DNA of 64,000 bases from Rhodeus uyekii. Lineage: Eukaryota; Chordata; Actinopteri; Cypriniformes; Acheilognathidae. The notes beneath the pieces are model-generated. The model was not told where the DNA came from and made no database searches. It saw nothing but the letters and a program-made list of their open reading frames with translations. The stretch covers positions 62,001-126,000 of the forward strand of contig JAWRVZ010000179.1 of the NCBI GenBank assembly GCA_037043235.1, written 5' to 3'. How positions within the stretch are numbered: the stretch's first letter is position 1; each line of letters starts with the position of its first letter. Of this stretch, positions 35,735 through 48,541 are shown in pieces. The position numbers and the translations under genes are program-made.

Positions 35735-36255
35735 CACATTTTCCACTATTTTTCTGTTTTCAATTTAGTGTGCACCCTTATTTTACTGAAAAACGTGCTT
35801 GCCCCCTAAACCTAATAACTGGTTGGGCCACCCTTAGTAGCAACAACTGCAATCAAGCGTTTGTGATAACTTACAATGAGTCTTTTACAGCACTGGAGGA
35901 ATTTTGGCCCACTCATCTTTGCAGAATTGTTGTAATTCAGCCACATTGGAGGGTTTGAGCATAAACTGCCTCTTTAAGGTCATGCCACAGCATCTCAATA
36001 GGATTCAGGTCAGAACTCATGGTTCTCATGGTTCCATTTATCACAGCAAGCCTTCCAGGTCCTGAAGCAGAAAAAAAGCCCCAGACCATTACACTACCAC
36101 CACCATATTTTACTGCTGATATGATGTTCTTTTTCTGAAATGTGGTGTTACTTTTACACCAGATGTAATGGGACAAACAAGTTTTGTCTCGTCAGTCCAC
36201 AAAGTATTTCCCAAAAGTTTTGGGGATTATTAAGATGTTTTCTGGCAAAAATCTG
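35735..36255 (-). mobile_element. Tc1-like transposon fragment with transposase remnant
   Basis: The minus strand reads YGGGSVMVWGFFSASGPGRL followed directly by SSDLNPIEMLWHDLKEAVYA. The segment normally between these motifs, including the middle catalytic Asp, is deleted. The right side (CAATTTAGTGTGCACCCTTA) is a familiar Tc1 3' flank. The 5' half of the gene is absent. Confidence 0.85.
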
Positions 36256-36751
36256 GTTCTCCGACTGTTATGTTATGTAAGAGAAATTGAACTCAAGTGT
36301 GATAAACCATAGTTACCGGTAAGTTAAGTTTACTTTATTTAAAAACTGCATTATTTTTTACTAATACTTTTTCACACCACTCACCACTTTAGTGCCTTGT
36401 AGGCCTACCTGCCTTCTTATTCTGTTATATTCAGCTGCATAAAAGGGTTTAAAAATGACAATAATATTGTTAATCGCAATTATTTCTGGGGCAATTTATT
36501 GACCAACAAAAAGTAGTTATTTTTGGAATAAACTACATACATTTTTAGAATACTCCACAAACGTACCTATACATACAATTCACTTCAGTTTCTAGTTGAA
36601 ATGAACACTAGTGGCAGTGAAGCACCAACTTTTATTCCTTTTTACATAATTTATGATTACCAGATTTTTAAAACTTATTTTCATGTGATTCATTGCACAA
36701 CACTGGTATGATTTCAATACTCTTTTACCATGATTCACCATTATTTAAAAC

Positions 36752-36912
36752 ATTTTCTTTGCATTTTTTGGCCTTATTTAGTGGTATAGTTGGAGAGAGG
36801 GGGGGAGAGAGAGGCGGTGGGATTGGGAAAGGATGACGAGCTGGGACTTGAACTTGGGTCGCCTGCTAGAGGTCAGAGTGTTACCCAAACACAAAGCTAT
36901 CGGGTCCGACAA
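36752..36912 (-). repeat. tRNA-derived SINE of a second type
   Basis: On the minus strand a tRNA-like head (GGACCCGATAGCTTTGTGTT ... B-box-like AAGTTCAAGTCCC) is followed by a pyrimidine-rich body (CCCACCGCCTCTCTCTCCCC) and the tail ACTAAATAAGGCCAAAAAAT. This head-plus-tail layout is a common teleost SINE. The cloverleaf is degenerate, so it is not a tRNA gene. Confidence 0.72.
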
Positions 36913-38689
36913 TTCGCCAGTATTTGTAAAGTAATACATTTTAAGGTTTGCAACACAAACAGTTGATAGCTCATCTTATGAAGCATTGCACTTGCGTGAA
37001 TTCTGTGAAACACAGGTCATGACAACCAATAAAAGAGATCAAAGACTTGTAGAAACATGGTAAAATGGCATGGATGCTTCAACAAATGTGTTTTTCTCTC
37101 CCATTTGCTTTGGTTAACACTATCGGTTGGGTTTAGGGTAGGGGGTACATTATTTTCAATCCTTTTAGTGCCACTCGCTGATCATTTCACTTTGAAAGTG
37201 TTGTGAATTATGCAAGAACAACATGCACTATCATTTTTCAAAAATGTCCCTTTTTCTCTTCTAATGAGCCTGGGTTGTTCACTTCAGATACTCCGACTGC
37301 TATGCAAAAACAAAAACTGTGGTTGGTCAGTGTTACATGTTGGTCGGATGGGTTCTTTCTGTCCAAGCGGCATTTCTTAATCAGACTAAGCTGTGAAGTG
37401 CTTAAATCAAAAGTCTAGCAACATGAGTTCTTTTAAAGAGCCATAACACTGAGTGATTTGAGTGATAACACTGACAAAAGATATTTCTCTGAAATATTAT
37501 GGTTGTGGAGGGAGTTGAATAGATTGACATAGATCTTGTACAAAAGCATCTGTGTATTTTCTCTTCACTAAGCCTGGCAATTTAGATAAGTCTCCATTAT
37601 CAACCATGACATTTGTCTTGCCATCTATCTTCTATAGCTCTCCAGAAATGTAGCTTAGCAACACCTTATCAAATAAACCGTGTTCGTTTCATAATCCCCA
37701 AATATATATTACAAGACTCATCAAAACTAAAAAATAAACCAAATCATTTTAAAGATCATTCAATACAATACAGCATTCAATACAAGATTAATTAAACACA
37801 GTAACATTTTATTGTGTTTAAAGGTGTGTGTGAAATAACAGAGAACCATCCACTTCCTCAGCAAACATCTATCTATACGTGGAAAGTGCACCTGTAGAGT
37901 GCTTGTCAAAATAACCTTGAACCATAAAAGGCTGCCAATCTGTCAAATTACAGCAGAAAAATAAAGAGGCCATTTCCAGTGCTATGGCTCTGTGGTTTCA
38001 GACCAGGAGTGTTTGTGTGTCTCTGTCAGAGACAAAACAGAGGAAGACAGAGAACGTTTGATTGTGTGTGTGTTTGTGTGTGAGAGAGAGATGATTAAAG
38101 AGGAGGGAGCACTCTTGACAAGCCTGCAATGGAGGATGGAACCACATGACTCTTCCCCCCTCCTTTAGTAAACATTTCTGGAAAAAGACAATTAGCACCG
38201 GAATCTTTTATCACTCTGCCCAGCCGCAGTGGTCGATACAGATTAGCTTTATATATAGACCCTGTTTTCCATTTTTTTCAGTAGAAATGAAGACAATATA
38301 TAATATTTGCCACTAACTGGGAAAATTAAATTACGATATATAATGATGGTTGAATTATATCACTAATTTCAGCTTGTCATTGAGAGTACATTTTATTCTA
38401 TTTATTTTTGTAAAGTGCATTTACAAAGACAGCTATAAGATTTAGGGGTCATTTAGACAGGATGAGTTTACACTTTTCTTTTAATAGTTTGTATACGTCT
38501 TTGCTTATCATGCCGTGTGTCACTGTTACACCATGAACCGGGTTAAAAGTAGCTAAAGTTAGAAATTATGGTTCCGGTATTATTATTCCGAGATTATGGT
38601 TAGAAAGTTTTTCCAATTCCATTTCATTCCTTTCAGTTTATCCGTTTTATTCAACTCAAGAATGCTTGCTGTGTGAGCGTGCTCTTTCT

Positions 38690-38970
38690 ATTCAGAAAAA
38701 CGTTTCATGGTTTCCACAAAAATATTAAGCAGCAAAAAATGTTTTCAACATAAGAAATATTTTTGAGCACTAAATCATATTAGAATGATTTCTAAAGGAT
38801 CATGTGACTGGAGTTATGATGTTTAAAATTCAGCTTTGACAGGAAGCAATTACAATTTAAAATATATTTATTTATTATCAATGTGAAATCTATTCATATT
38901 TCACAATGTTACTGTTTTTACTGTATTTTTTACATTAAAAGCCCAAACTTTTGAACAGTAGTGATAATTA
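38690..38970 (-). repeat. TTCAAAAGTTT-family copy, reverse orientation
   Basis: It has CATGGTTTCCACAAAAATAT, GATTTCTAAAGGATCATGTG and the terminal CCAAACTTTTGAACAGTAGT. Confidence 0.8.
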
Positions 38971-39289
38971 TAATATTTAATATTAATAATTTGGTTAAAT
39001 TAATTAATTAGTTAAAATTATAACCATTAAGATCTCATATAAATACGAATTAATAATTGACAAGTAAACAATAAAAATACTTGACAATTTACTTTAAAGC
39101 ACTTTAGCTTAGCCGTGATGGAGACGAGACGAGGGGGGAGTTTACTGTCAGCTAGGGGAAAACACAAAACCCGGATTCAAGTGCAAATTAGTGAATTTAT
39201 TATAATAGTGCAGAAAACAAACCATGTCCTGTGGAGCAGGGCTGAAGTAATAATCCAGAGTGAATGTCATGGAGTGCGAGCATCGGCAG

Positions 39290-39340
39290 AGACAGAGATT
39301 TGCTCGTATACCAAGTCGCTCGTAAACCAAGGTATTACTG
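39290..39340 (+). mobile_element. Tigger-type element, 3' terminus only
   Basis: GCTCGTATACCAAGTCGCTC followed by AACCAAGGTATTACTG and TA (39341-39342) is a Tigger right end. Sequence from about 39112 may belong to it but could not be confirmed. Confidence 0.6.
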
Positions 39341-39676
39341 TATATATATACATACATATTTATAATAGTTTTTTTCAACTGCTAGTTGAAACGTTTTAAA
39401 TGATCCAATGTTATCAGCCCAGAATCTCATATTGTTTCATATTGCCTATTTTTTGTTCTGGTTTATACTGTGGTATATTGATGATGTGGTAGAAAGAACC
39501 TTGATTAGCATGAGAAAGAAATGTTTATGCTGAGAATCTCAAAATCTGATAGAGGAAAGTCAGACGGGCCTGTTTCTGTATCGCTCCTCTGCAGGGAGAG
39601 CAGCAGCACATGCTGTCACACACGGCCATCACACTGACAGCTCCACAGCAAAACAATCAATAGAGGAGCTCTCGCT

Positions 39677-39730
39677 CACACACACACACACACACACGAA
39701 CGCGCACGCACGCACACGCACACACACGTA
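39677..39730 (+). repeat. CA microsatellite
   Basis: (CA)n with CGAACGCG interruptions. Confidence 0.93.
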
Positions 39731-40899
39731 TAATTAGGGCTAATTAGAGTTCAGATGTGATTATAAGGAGGTTCTTTTCCTTAATACGTGATTATTTCTG
39801 TTCATTGGCTAAAGCAGTAAATCTAAAACACATTAATGAACCAGAGAGCAAATGAAGCTCAATAGGAGGTTTCTAAAGACACCATACAACGCAACATGTA
39901 AACTTGTAATCTGAATCTTTCCTGAAAACGTTATTTTTATTCATTAAACTTTTCCTCTTTTTTTTGGGTAAATCACTTTTTTTTTGTTCCTCACGATTTG
40001 CAACAAATTCTCTGATTCAGTTTTTTGCAACACTAGGAATTATGTGGTGCTTTATTTAAAAACTGGGGTGTTTTATAAAACATCTTAATTTTAACAGATT
40101 TAAGTACAAAAAATTGTTTTTAATTATGATTTATTTTTGCCATTGCCTTTATTGTGATAAGATATGAAGAGAGAGGAGAACAATCCAATTCAATATTTCA
40201 ATCCAATTACAATATGGCATTACTCCCAAAAAAGTAACTAATTGCATAACTTCTGCATTACTTTTTTACACGTGGGCTGGACTTTTATAACAAACAAAAA
40301 CAAAAGTTCTACTGATGACAAATGTAAGGGCACTTTCAAACCAAAAGTGAAATGAAAAACCTCAGGCTGAAGGAAATGCTAATTTGTGCAAAACAAACCT
40401 TTCAACGGTGCTGCCATTCTGGAATGCAGAAGAATAAGACGCAGTAGAAAAAAAGTCAAAACACTCTTACTTCAGCAATAAAAAAACAACAAAAACAAAT
40501 GTGATGTTCATATAAAATCGTTTTTGCTTATTCATATGGTTGAATTTGAATGAAGAACAGCAGCAAAGACATTGGTTAATAAAGTGAGATTTAATAGATA
40601 AAGTATATTTGTGTTTAATTCTTGCAAGTTTTTGTTAAACTGTTTTATTACTCAATCTGTCTTGAATCAACTGATACGAGTAAACGTATGTTCACATTTG
40701 GTCTAAAACTACAATAACCATCATATTTACACAGCGCACACGCCTCTGCACTTACTCTAGATTTCTCTCAACATGGTGACAGAAGAGGTTACAGTCAATA
40801 AATGTAAAACATGTACCTCGCATAACTCTGATATTTTGTTGTAAATTTGTAAATGCATCATTTTAATCGTAACTTGAAAAGTAATCTGATTAAATACTA

Positions 40900-40995
40900 C
40901 TATATTTAATATTATGTGAAATATAATTGAAAAAATTTAGTTTCAGAAACCATTCTAATATGATGATTTGCTACTCAATAAATATTTTGTATATT

Positions 40996-41035
<40 letters not shown>

Positions 41036-41260
41036 TATATTTATATATAAATAATATATATATAATAATAATAATTTTAAATGGTTATGCTGCTATTTGT
41101 GGAAACCATGATGCATGTTTTCAGGATTCTTTGATTACTCAAAAGTGAAAAAAAGTAAAAAAAAAAAAAAACAGCATTTATTCCAAATAGAAATATTCTG
41201 TAACATCGGACATGTCTTTACTGTCACTTTTGATTAATGCATGCTTGATGAATAAAGGTA
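40900..41260 (+). repeat. TTCAAAAGTTT-family copy, left part, with TA microsatellite
   Basis: It has AAACCATTCTAATATGATGA, TTTGTGGAAACCATGATGCA and TTTACTGTCACTTTTGATTA. An AT tract at about 40996-41063 interrupts it. The element is split by the Tc1 derivative at 41261-41848 and its terminus continues at 41849-41900 (AACAGTAGTGTA). Confidence 0.8.
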
Positions 41261-41848
41261 TGCTGCTCGAAACAATTAAGGGAGCACTTAAGGGAATCAT
41301 CACAGTAACACCAAATAAATAAATAAAGGCAACAAATGAATAAATAAAGGCCATAAATAATAAGTCAAATAAACTAATCCAATTAAGAATCATAAATGAT
41401 TGTCACAAAAGCAAGTGAAACGGATTCACATGGGATTCAGCCCAACAAAATGCTCCAGCAGGCTACTGGTGTGCATGTTTCTGACCAAACTGTCAGAAAC
41501 AGACTTCATAAGGGTGGCACGAGGGCCAAGCGTCCTCTAGTGGGACCTGTGCTCACAGCTCAGCATCGTGCAGTTCGATTGGCATTTGCCAGAGAACATT
41601 CAAGTCATCCATTGGATCCCTGTTCTCTTCACACTGAGCACATGTGACAGATATGAAAGAGTCTGTAGATGCCATGAGGAACGTTATGCTGCGAGCAACA
41701 TCATTCAGCATGACTGCATTACTGCATTGGTGGTGGGTCATTCTTAAATTATAGAATGTATACAAATAATATTTGTATTATTTAACATTTCATTGTTTCA
41801 TTTCATTCAATGTGTGATTTAAGTATTCCCTGACTTTTTTGAGCAGTG
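41261..41848 (+). mobile_element. Tc1-like deletion derivative (588 bp)
   Basis: The left end TGCTGCTCGAAACAATTAAG and right end TTTTTTGAGCAGTG are imperfect inverted repeats with TA on both sides. It retains a transposase N-terminal frame (41396-41647) with a helix-turn-helix stretch, MLQQATGVHVSDQTVRNRLH. A short scrambled tail (GTCTGTAGATGCCATGAGGA) follows. The catalytic domain is deleted. Confidence 0.85.
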
Positions 41849-43119
41849 TATTTATTTCTTTCAAAAAACTCTTATTGACGCCAAGTAAACAGTAGTGTAC
41901 ATTTAAATCCTAAATGCAAATAAATGCAAATCTTAACTTAGAAAATAAATGTGATTTTTTTTCTTATTTATCAAACCATAAATACATACAAAATAAACAT
42001 TTGAAAACTGCACCTTTTTATGCATTATTTTACAAGCGGCATAGTGTATCTGGGCACATTTTAGGCCAGGTCAAAAGAGGCCCTTTTCAGCATTAACACT
42101 GCATACAGAAGTGACAGATTCACTTCTAACATTTAAGTGTCTCTTTCCAGGTTGCATTGTGCTTTTTCCATTTGAGGCAACAGAAACAAGGATAAGTGGA
42201 GGGTCAAAATGCTCCGGCACACGATGACACTCACCTTATTTAAAACCTACTTCTGCTCGTACACGTTATATAAAGTAAAATCTCATGAGTAGAATCAGAG
42301 GATCACATTACACTTTAAAAAAAAATACTTTTCACTTATATTTAGTCGCTCTACAAAAAATCTAGCACAAAATCCACAAGGTATCAACAAGGTATTTGAA
42401 TAATGTATGACACTTTTTCGCTATCAAACGAATATTCACAGGCTTGTCACGTCTCACGGTAGAATGATACCATATTACAGCATGGTAAGCAGACTTCTCG
42501 ATTTTCTAATAAAAAAAGCCCACAGGTGGCCATGAGTCTCATCAGAACAGACCACAGGCTCAGATTAAACACTATAAATGAATCTTTATCGAGTTTTACA
42601 TTATGTCCATATAAGAATCCGGTCTGTTACTCTGATTATTGGCTTCCTCTGCCTATTTACACAAAACAGAGATCCACTCATCTCCTTAAATATGATGATG
42701 AAACCAAAAATAGAGATTCCTTCAGTAAATAACGATCTACTTTCTATCTTTAACAGTAATTTGTCATGATCTGCCCAGCTAAATATATACATATGGATAA
42801 AATCAAGTGTCAGATTGTTTTCCAAAATGTGATATCAACAAACACCTGGCAGGACTATTTGGCTCATGACCGTGTTACCTCATTGATAAGCGGCTCTAAA
42901 GATCTGGCTCAGAGATTTTACAGCTTCAGTCACGCATTACAGAAAAAAAAAGTACATCGCCGCTGTCGGATGGGAACCTTGCTTGTATCTCCACATTTTG
43001 CAACTTTTATTTATTTTCATAAATAAATCATCACTATTTGGTCACCTTTTAGATCTGTCTGTGGATTTTGCAGATATGTAAATAATGAAAATTATTAAGA
43101 GCTTTTTATTATTATAAAG

Positions 43120-44436
43120 GGCCAGTCTACAGCGAAAACGCATGAATCACGCACGAATTACGCACAGATTTTCGTTTCTGCGCAGAGCGTGCATCGAATG
43201 CGTAATTCGTCAGTGGAATGAACGTGGACCGTCAGTGATTGTAAGTGGATGTGCGTCGAAGGCGGTTTGTGCGTGATTTTGAGTTCTATTAGGTCCCAAC
43301 TTTCGAAAACTCAAGAACAGAGCAATCTTCTCATTGTTTAGCAAACAGCCGGGGGAAAGGGGGTTTCAAACTATGTAATGTATTATGACCGGAGACACAA
43401 TCAGTGTCAGCAGGCTTTCTTCCTCTGTTGGAATTAGAATCTTCCCTCACTTGAGTTCTGACCAATCAAAAAGCAGTTTAGGAAATAGGTTCTGGACAAT
43501 GAGTGATGAGGATGTTGTCACATGACTGCATTTTGGTTCATTTCAACTGGTTCGGACCAATGCAATCAATGCGGTGTGAAAGAACCAAAACAACTGAAAA
43601 ATGATACCGTGTCTAGTTTATGCCCTTAGTCCAGACTAAATGAACCAAAGTACAGATGTGAAAGCGCCCTTAGTTTAGCATTGGGTCATTGAGTCATAGC
43701 GTCAACGGCGTTTTAAGCCCTGCAGATCGTTTGCTTTGTTCCGAGACAGGCACTTAATTTGTTACAATGTTGAATTTTCTTCCTGGTTCACTTTACTTTC
43801 ACAAGACAACATTTCAACGCGTACCAAAATGTTTGTATCACATGTAAAACTGTCCTCTTATTGGTTAGAGTTTCCTCTGCATCATCCATCAGGATGATTA
43901 ACAAATCGTGGGTTAATTGTAACTACTGCTGACAGAGACACACCCAAACACTATACGAATGTAGCTGTCATTCCTACATTATTATATAGCCTATATAAAA
44001 CAGTTAGAGTAAGAAGCAATGCTTTGACGGGACAGCATTCTTGCAATGCATAGAGAGGAGGCATTTCACTTTAAGAGACACTTAAACATTTTAAGCTGAA
44101 GAGGCGCTCTTTGGTTTTCAACTGCAATATCTAATCTGCTCACAGAATGAGAAACCTCTGCTTTTTATATAACACATTTACCGTTATGTATTATGTTACC
44201 ACTTGGTTCGTTGGTCCGTTGGGTCGGATTGCTCTCTCAACTCAACCGAACCGCTTGAGTGTTCATTTGCTATCAGGCTGAGACTACCTCGTTCAGCCGA
44301 TCTCGGAGCAATTGTTTAGGTACTGAGCCGAGTATGATTGACGTGTTCATATATGCCTAAGCGAACCAAACTAAGGGAGAAAATGCACCAGGTTTCGAAA
44401 CAACCGCACCAAAGGAGCCAGGTGTGAAAGTACCCA
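43120..44436. repeat. Diverged DNA-repeat region with GGTGTGAAAG-type ends
   Basis: Two segments end in related sequences: CAGATGTGAAAGCGCCCTTA near 43660-43676 and CCAGGTGTGAAAGTACCCA near 44419-44436. Each is preceded by runs of GAACCAAA motifs, which recalls fish DNA elements whose ends read AAGGGCACTTTCACACC. A possible inverse end (AAGGGCACTTTCAAACC) is near 40327. No complete element could be bounded. Confidence 0.4.
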
Positions 44437-44439
44437 TAA

Positions 44440-45405
44440 CCCTTTCGCACGTACGATCACACGTATCGATCACACGGTGTTGATCAGTCTTGGCTGGGCC
44501 CTGGAGAGTACGATCACACCGCGCGCCATCTTGCGCTGATCCAGAGATGGACGCACTCAGAGATTGTCATATATCATGACTACTCAGTGTTTTCAACCAC
44601 ATACGGTTTATTTTCGGTTTCAGACATTTAAATACTCATAAGTACTCGCAAAACAATACATCTATAGTTTGAAAAATACACACTGACGTCCATAAAAGCA
44701 GAAATATCAATCGTTCAAATTTAAATTGGTCAGATAAATCAGATACACATTGCATAGGTAATTATAAAGTTCACTGTCTTCTTCTCTCACTTCACCGGTC
44801 ACTTACAGTCATGTTTTTCGGGAAAAACGACTGAATTTGCGTTATAAATATTCTCCGAACTGCGGCGCAAACAAACATGAGCGTCACCTGTGAAGCCACC
44901 GGTGTCTCTCTTCACGGAGGAGCGGAGACATAAAAGGAGGAGCGACGACAGTGAAAGCGAGAAAGGACCAGGCCTGGATTTATGTTGTGTTTTGTGTGGG
45001 CGGCAGTCGACCGCGAGGGGCTGCCGCCATTACTTTCGTTTTGAGTTTATGTTTTTTTTTCATCATTAAAGTCTTTAAATGTCTGCCGGTTCCCGCCTCC
45101 TTCCTCCCTGAACATTTAACTCCGTTACAATCGTTATAAAAGTTTTTAAACGACAAAACACATTCTCTTCCACATATTTGAGAATCTAAATATTAGGTAG
45201 TTGATAACATAGCCAACAAGTGTGTAAATATTTTAAATAAGACATACACTAAATAAATGCGATGCTTATGTCATACAGCACTTTTGAGGCGCTTTTATGT
45301 CAATGTGACAAGCATGATGCGTCGCCATGGAAACAATAAGGTAAACATTATTGCAAACTCACGCTGGGGGTCAGAGAGAATATTTAGAACTTACGTGCGA
45401 AAGGG
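44440..45405. mobile_element. piggyBac-like non-autonomous element with inserted LTR-like sequence
   Basis: Perfect inverted ends CCCTTTCGCACGTA (44440-44453) and TACGTGCGAAAGGG (45392-45405) are flanked by ATAA and TTAA, consistent with a TTAA target site with one change. The repeat extends outward to 17 bp. The interior (CAGTGTTTTCAACCACATAC, CGCCATGGAAACAATAAGG) is shared with the composite hAT copies. The interior is interrupted at about 44889-45129. Confidence 0.75.
44889..45129 (+). mobile_element. LTR-like insertion within the piggyBac-like element
   Basis: This 241-base segment is absent from the related copies. It starts TGTGAAGCC and ends CGTTACA, with TG...CA ends, and has a late poly(A)-like region (TTTTTCATCATTAAAGTC) followed by GGTTCCCGCCTCC. 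No target duplication is evident, so solo LTR is only the likeliest reading. Confidence 0.45.
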
Positions 45406-47218
45406 TTAAACAGCATGTGTATAGAACTTCATCATTTAGAACACAATGTTTTGACTAAATAACAGAAAAATAAGTGCCCACATATCTACAATAATGTAAC
45501 CTGTAAGTTGATGAAAACGTAATGCGATGCATTTGCTGACTGTTCTAATGATGGAAAAAAGGCATATGTCCGACATTCGCTGGTCAAAAAAGTGTCTGAC
45601 CATATACAAAGTCACAATATCTTTGAGATTACAGATTTTTTTTTTTTTTTTTATTGATTTCCTAAAATGTGTCGTTTTTGAAGATACAAAGTTACATATA
45701 AAGCTACACTTTATATTTGATTAAACAGTTTTACAAGAATATAAACACTCAGATTTATCATCTGCAAATCCCCAAAATGTGATCAAACACATTGTTGTTG
45801 ATTTTCTTGCGGTATATTATAAATGCTGAGCTGTCCTTGCAGCCAAAGGCTTCTTTCATCACACATTTTAGGCATGACAGAAGTGACATACAGAATGCAA
45901 CACTGGAAGCGCATAACATTTAAAGAGTCTTACATTATGGGAGGTTGAAAGATTTTTTTTTTTTAAAAAACAGCCCAGCTTGTCTAGAGAAGTGCTGGTT
46001 GAAGACTAACATATGACACATTACACAATTCTCTAATCCTACAAAGCCACAGGCACAGAGGGTATTATATAAAAGGGTGTATTGCCATTAGAGAGGCTTT
46101 CTGAATGTTGTAGGTCTCTCATTCGGTCTCCTCATTTTTATTCTTTGACTTCCTGCCAGTACAATGGCCATAACCTCAAAAACAATAAATCCTGTATCCT
46201 CACATGTATCCTCATCATGCTGATTTATAAACCCACAGGTCTATGAAACACCATAAACAGTGGAGAACATCCAAATGTTGAAATGAACCAATCCAGGAAG
46301 GAAAATGTAATTACTGACATAAACTCTTAAAAACTGTGGAATAACAGCAGGTTTTGCCCAACGCCAGCATTTTGTTGAAAGATTGTCTCTAATGAAAGAT
46401 TTATAGCAGCGGTTCTTAATGTTTTGGACTCAAAGGCTCTGCACTGTCCAAAACAATATTGGATGGACACCCCAAAGAACTTATGAGTATCGATCTGTCA
46501 TTTTAACCACAAATCAGTTTGTCAAAGACTAACAACAGTAACTATAATATCAGATCTTAAAATGTTACATATAAATAACAAATGTAATAACAAATGTAAT
46601 AAAATGAAAATGTTTTAAAACTAAAATCTTAAAAAAGGTTGTGTAATTGCTCTTCTCTATATTTATGCATCCTGATATTACAATTGCTACTTAATTGGGT
46701 AGCAACATTCTTTTGAAACAATACAAGTGTCTATGGTAACATCCTGACCTGTAAAATGACCATAAGAACTTCAGATAACTTTTTCCCCACCATTGACCAT
46801 TTCCATGTGTTCACTGTTATATGATAGGGGGCGCTATGATCACATCTTCTGAAAGAGTATAGAATCTCCTGATCAAAACACAGGAGAAGAAGCAGAAACA
46901 AGTGATAGCATATGTAAGCAGATTCACATATAAAATAATGTGATCATCAACATTACAGCATTTAATCAAAATTTCCAAATGTTACTGAATGAAAAGTTGA
47001 CCCAGGACGATCTTTAGGACTTTGAGGGTGTTGATGGTCTCAATCTACTCCATCTTTATTTTGATCATCGTTTCCGATCTGGACTTAATCCTTGACAAAA
47101 ACATGATTTTCTCAGCTTTATGCTCAGATTGCCACATTCAAGTGTAAAAAAACAAATTGCACGAAGCTAAATCATGCATGATAAGTACAACAAAATATTT
47201 TGGGGGCCATGACACTTT

Positions 47219-47262
47219 TGTGAAAGTGATAAAAATGCTGCCATTTCAGTCTAATAAATGAT
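47219..47262 (+). repeat. Direct repeat, copy 1 of about 40 bases
   Basis: GTGAAAGTGATAAAAATGCT followed by GCCATTTCAGTCTAATAAAT recurs with one inserted A at 48467-48510, 1.25 kb away. The surrounding sequences differ. Confidence 0.8.
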
Positions 47263-48162
47263 TATACACGTTACATATGTATATATACACATATAAAACC
47301 ACGTTAACAGTGTATTTTAATGTCAGAACAACGAATCTGGCCAAAAGGTGATGAGTTTGCAGGTGTGATTTTATTAAATTATAAACATATCAAGTTGCAA
47401 GTTTCTAAAAGTTAAAGATTTACAAGATCTGCGGTGAAGATCTAATGGGAAATCCATCCAAGCTAATTAGCATTATGGATTAGCATAAAACATATCTTGA
47501 AAGAAAAGCTCAAGTCAACTCAATACCTAAAGCATGTAGCATTAGAGCTGGTTCTTAGCACTCACTCAAAGGGGGCGTATGAAGATTTCACCATATAAAA
47601 AACGTTCTCCCTGATAACAGTGATCTGGGGTAGGAATCGATGAAGGGCCCTCATGTTCATCCTACATCACATCGCCCTGAATGATATTCAGCCAGTCAAA
47701 CCCTTAATCACTGCATAACAAACATAAGAGAGGATTTCCACTCGGCGCTCTCTGAGCCGAGGCACTGGGAGTGAAGTGTCCGTGTTGCTGTTGGGACTGT
47801 AAAGTGTGTGGTGTGGTACTGAGTTCATGGTACACCATTAGCGTCCAGCTAAAGCTTCAGTGGCTATGCTGAAGCTGAGGGGATTAGTAAGAGGAACTCT
47901 AGTAGATCATGTAGCTGTAATAGCTCTGCTGGGAACTGTTAGAGTTCATACTGAATACTATTTAAACAATTTACACTACATTCAGCTGAATCACAGCCAT
48001 GGCAGAACAACGAGTGTGAGTGTGATTATGATTGTGAGTGTTATTGCTTTGATACAACAGATCTATCAACAAGTAGTCAAACTAAATTTGGCTAGATAGT
48101 ATTTATATTTCTCTAACAATGAAAACAGTTCCAAAACAATCCAAAGCATTACTGCAACATAC

Positions 48163-48465
48163 ACTACTGTTCAAAAGTTTGGGATTGGTAAGACGTTTTA
48201 AATGTTTTAAAGAAGGCCAATGTTTTAATGTTCACTAAAAGCTGTATTTAATTTGATCAAAATACTGTAGAAACTGCAACACTGTGATATATTACAATTA
48301 GAAATGTCTATTTGATTATATTTTATATATGTAATTTATTCCTGCGATGCAAAGCTGGTTTTCAGCATCATTACTCGAGTCTTCAGAGCCACATGATCCT
48401 TCAGAAATCATTCAAATATGCTAATTTGATTAAACAATTTCTTTTTAATATGTAGTAATACGTTG
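48163..48465 (+). repeat. TTCAAAAGTTT-family copy, left part
   Basis: It starts ACTACTGTTCAAAAGTTTGG and runs through AAAGCTGGTTTTCAGCATCA and CACATGATCCTTCAGAAATC. The matching right part is at 49985-50193 and ends CCAAACTTTTGATTGG, so about 1.5 kb including a LINE 3' end has been inserted. Confidence 0.83.
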
Positions 48466-48541
48466 TGAAAGTGATAAAAAATGCTGCCATTTCAGTCTAA
48501 TAAATATTTACTAATACATATTAATACGTTGAAACTTAATA

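Noticed and set aside
36840..36912. tRNA gene on the minus strand
   Set aside because: The head is followed by a SINE body and tail, and the acceptor and anticodon stems are degenerate.
46400..47215. hAT-like element beginning CAGCGGTTCTTAATG
   Set aside because: The left end is suggestive, but no matching right end or 8-bp duplication was found.
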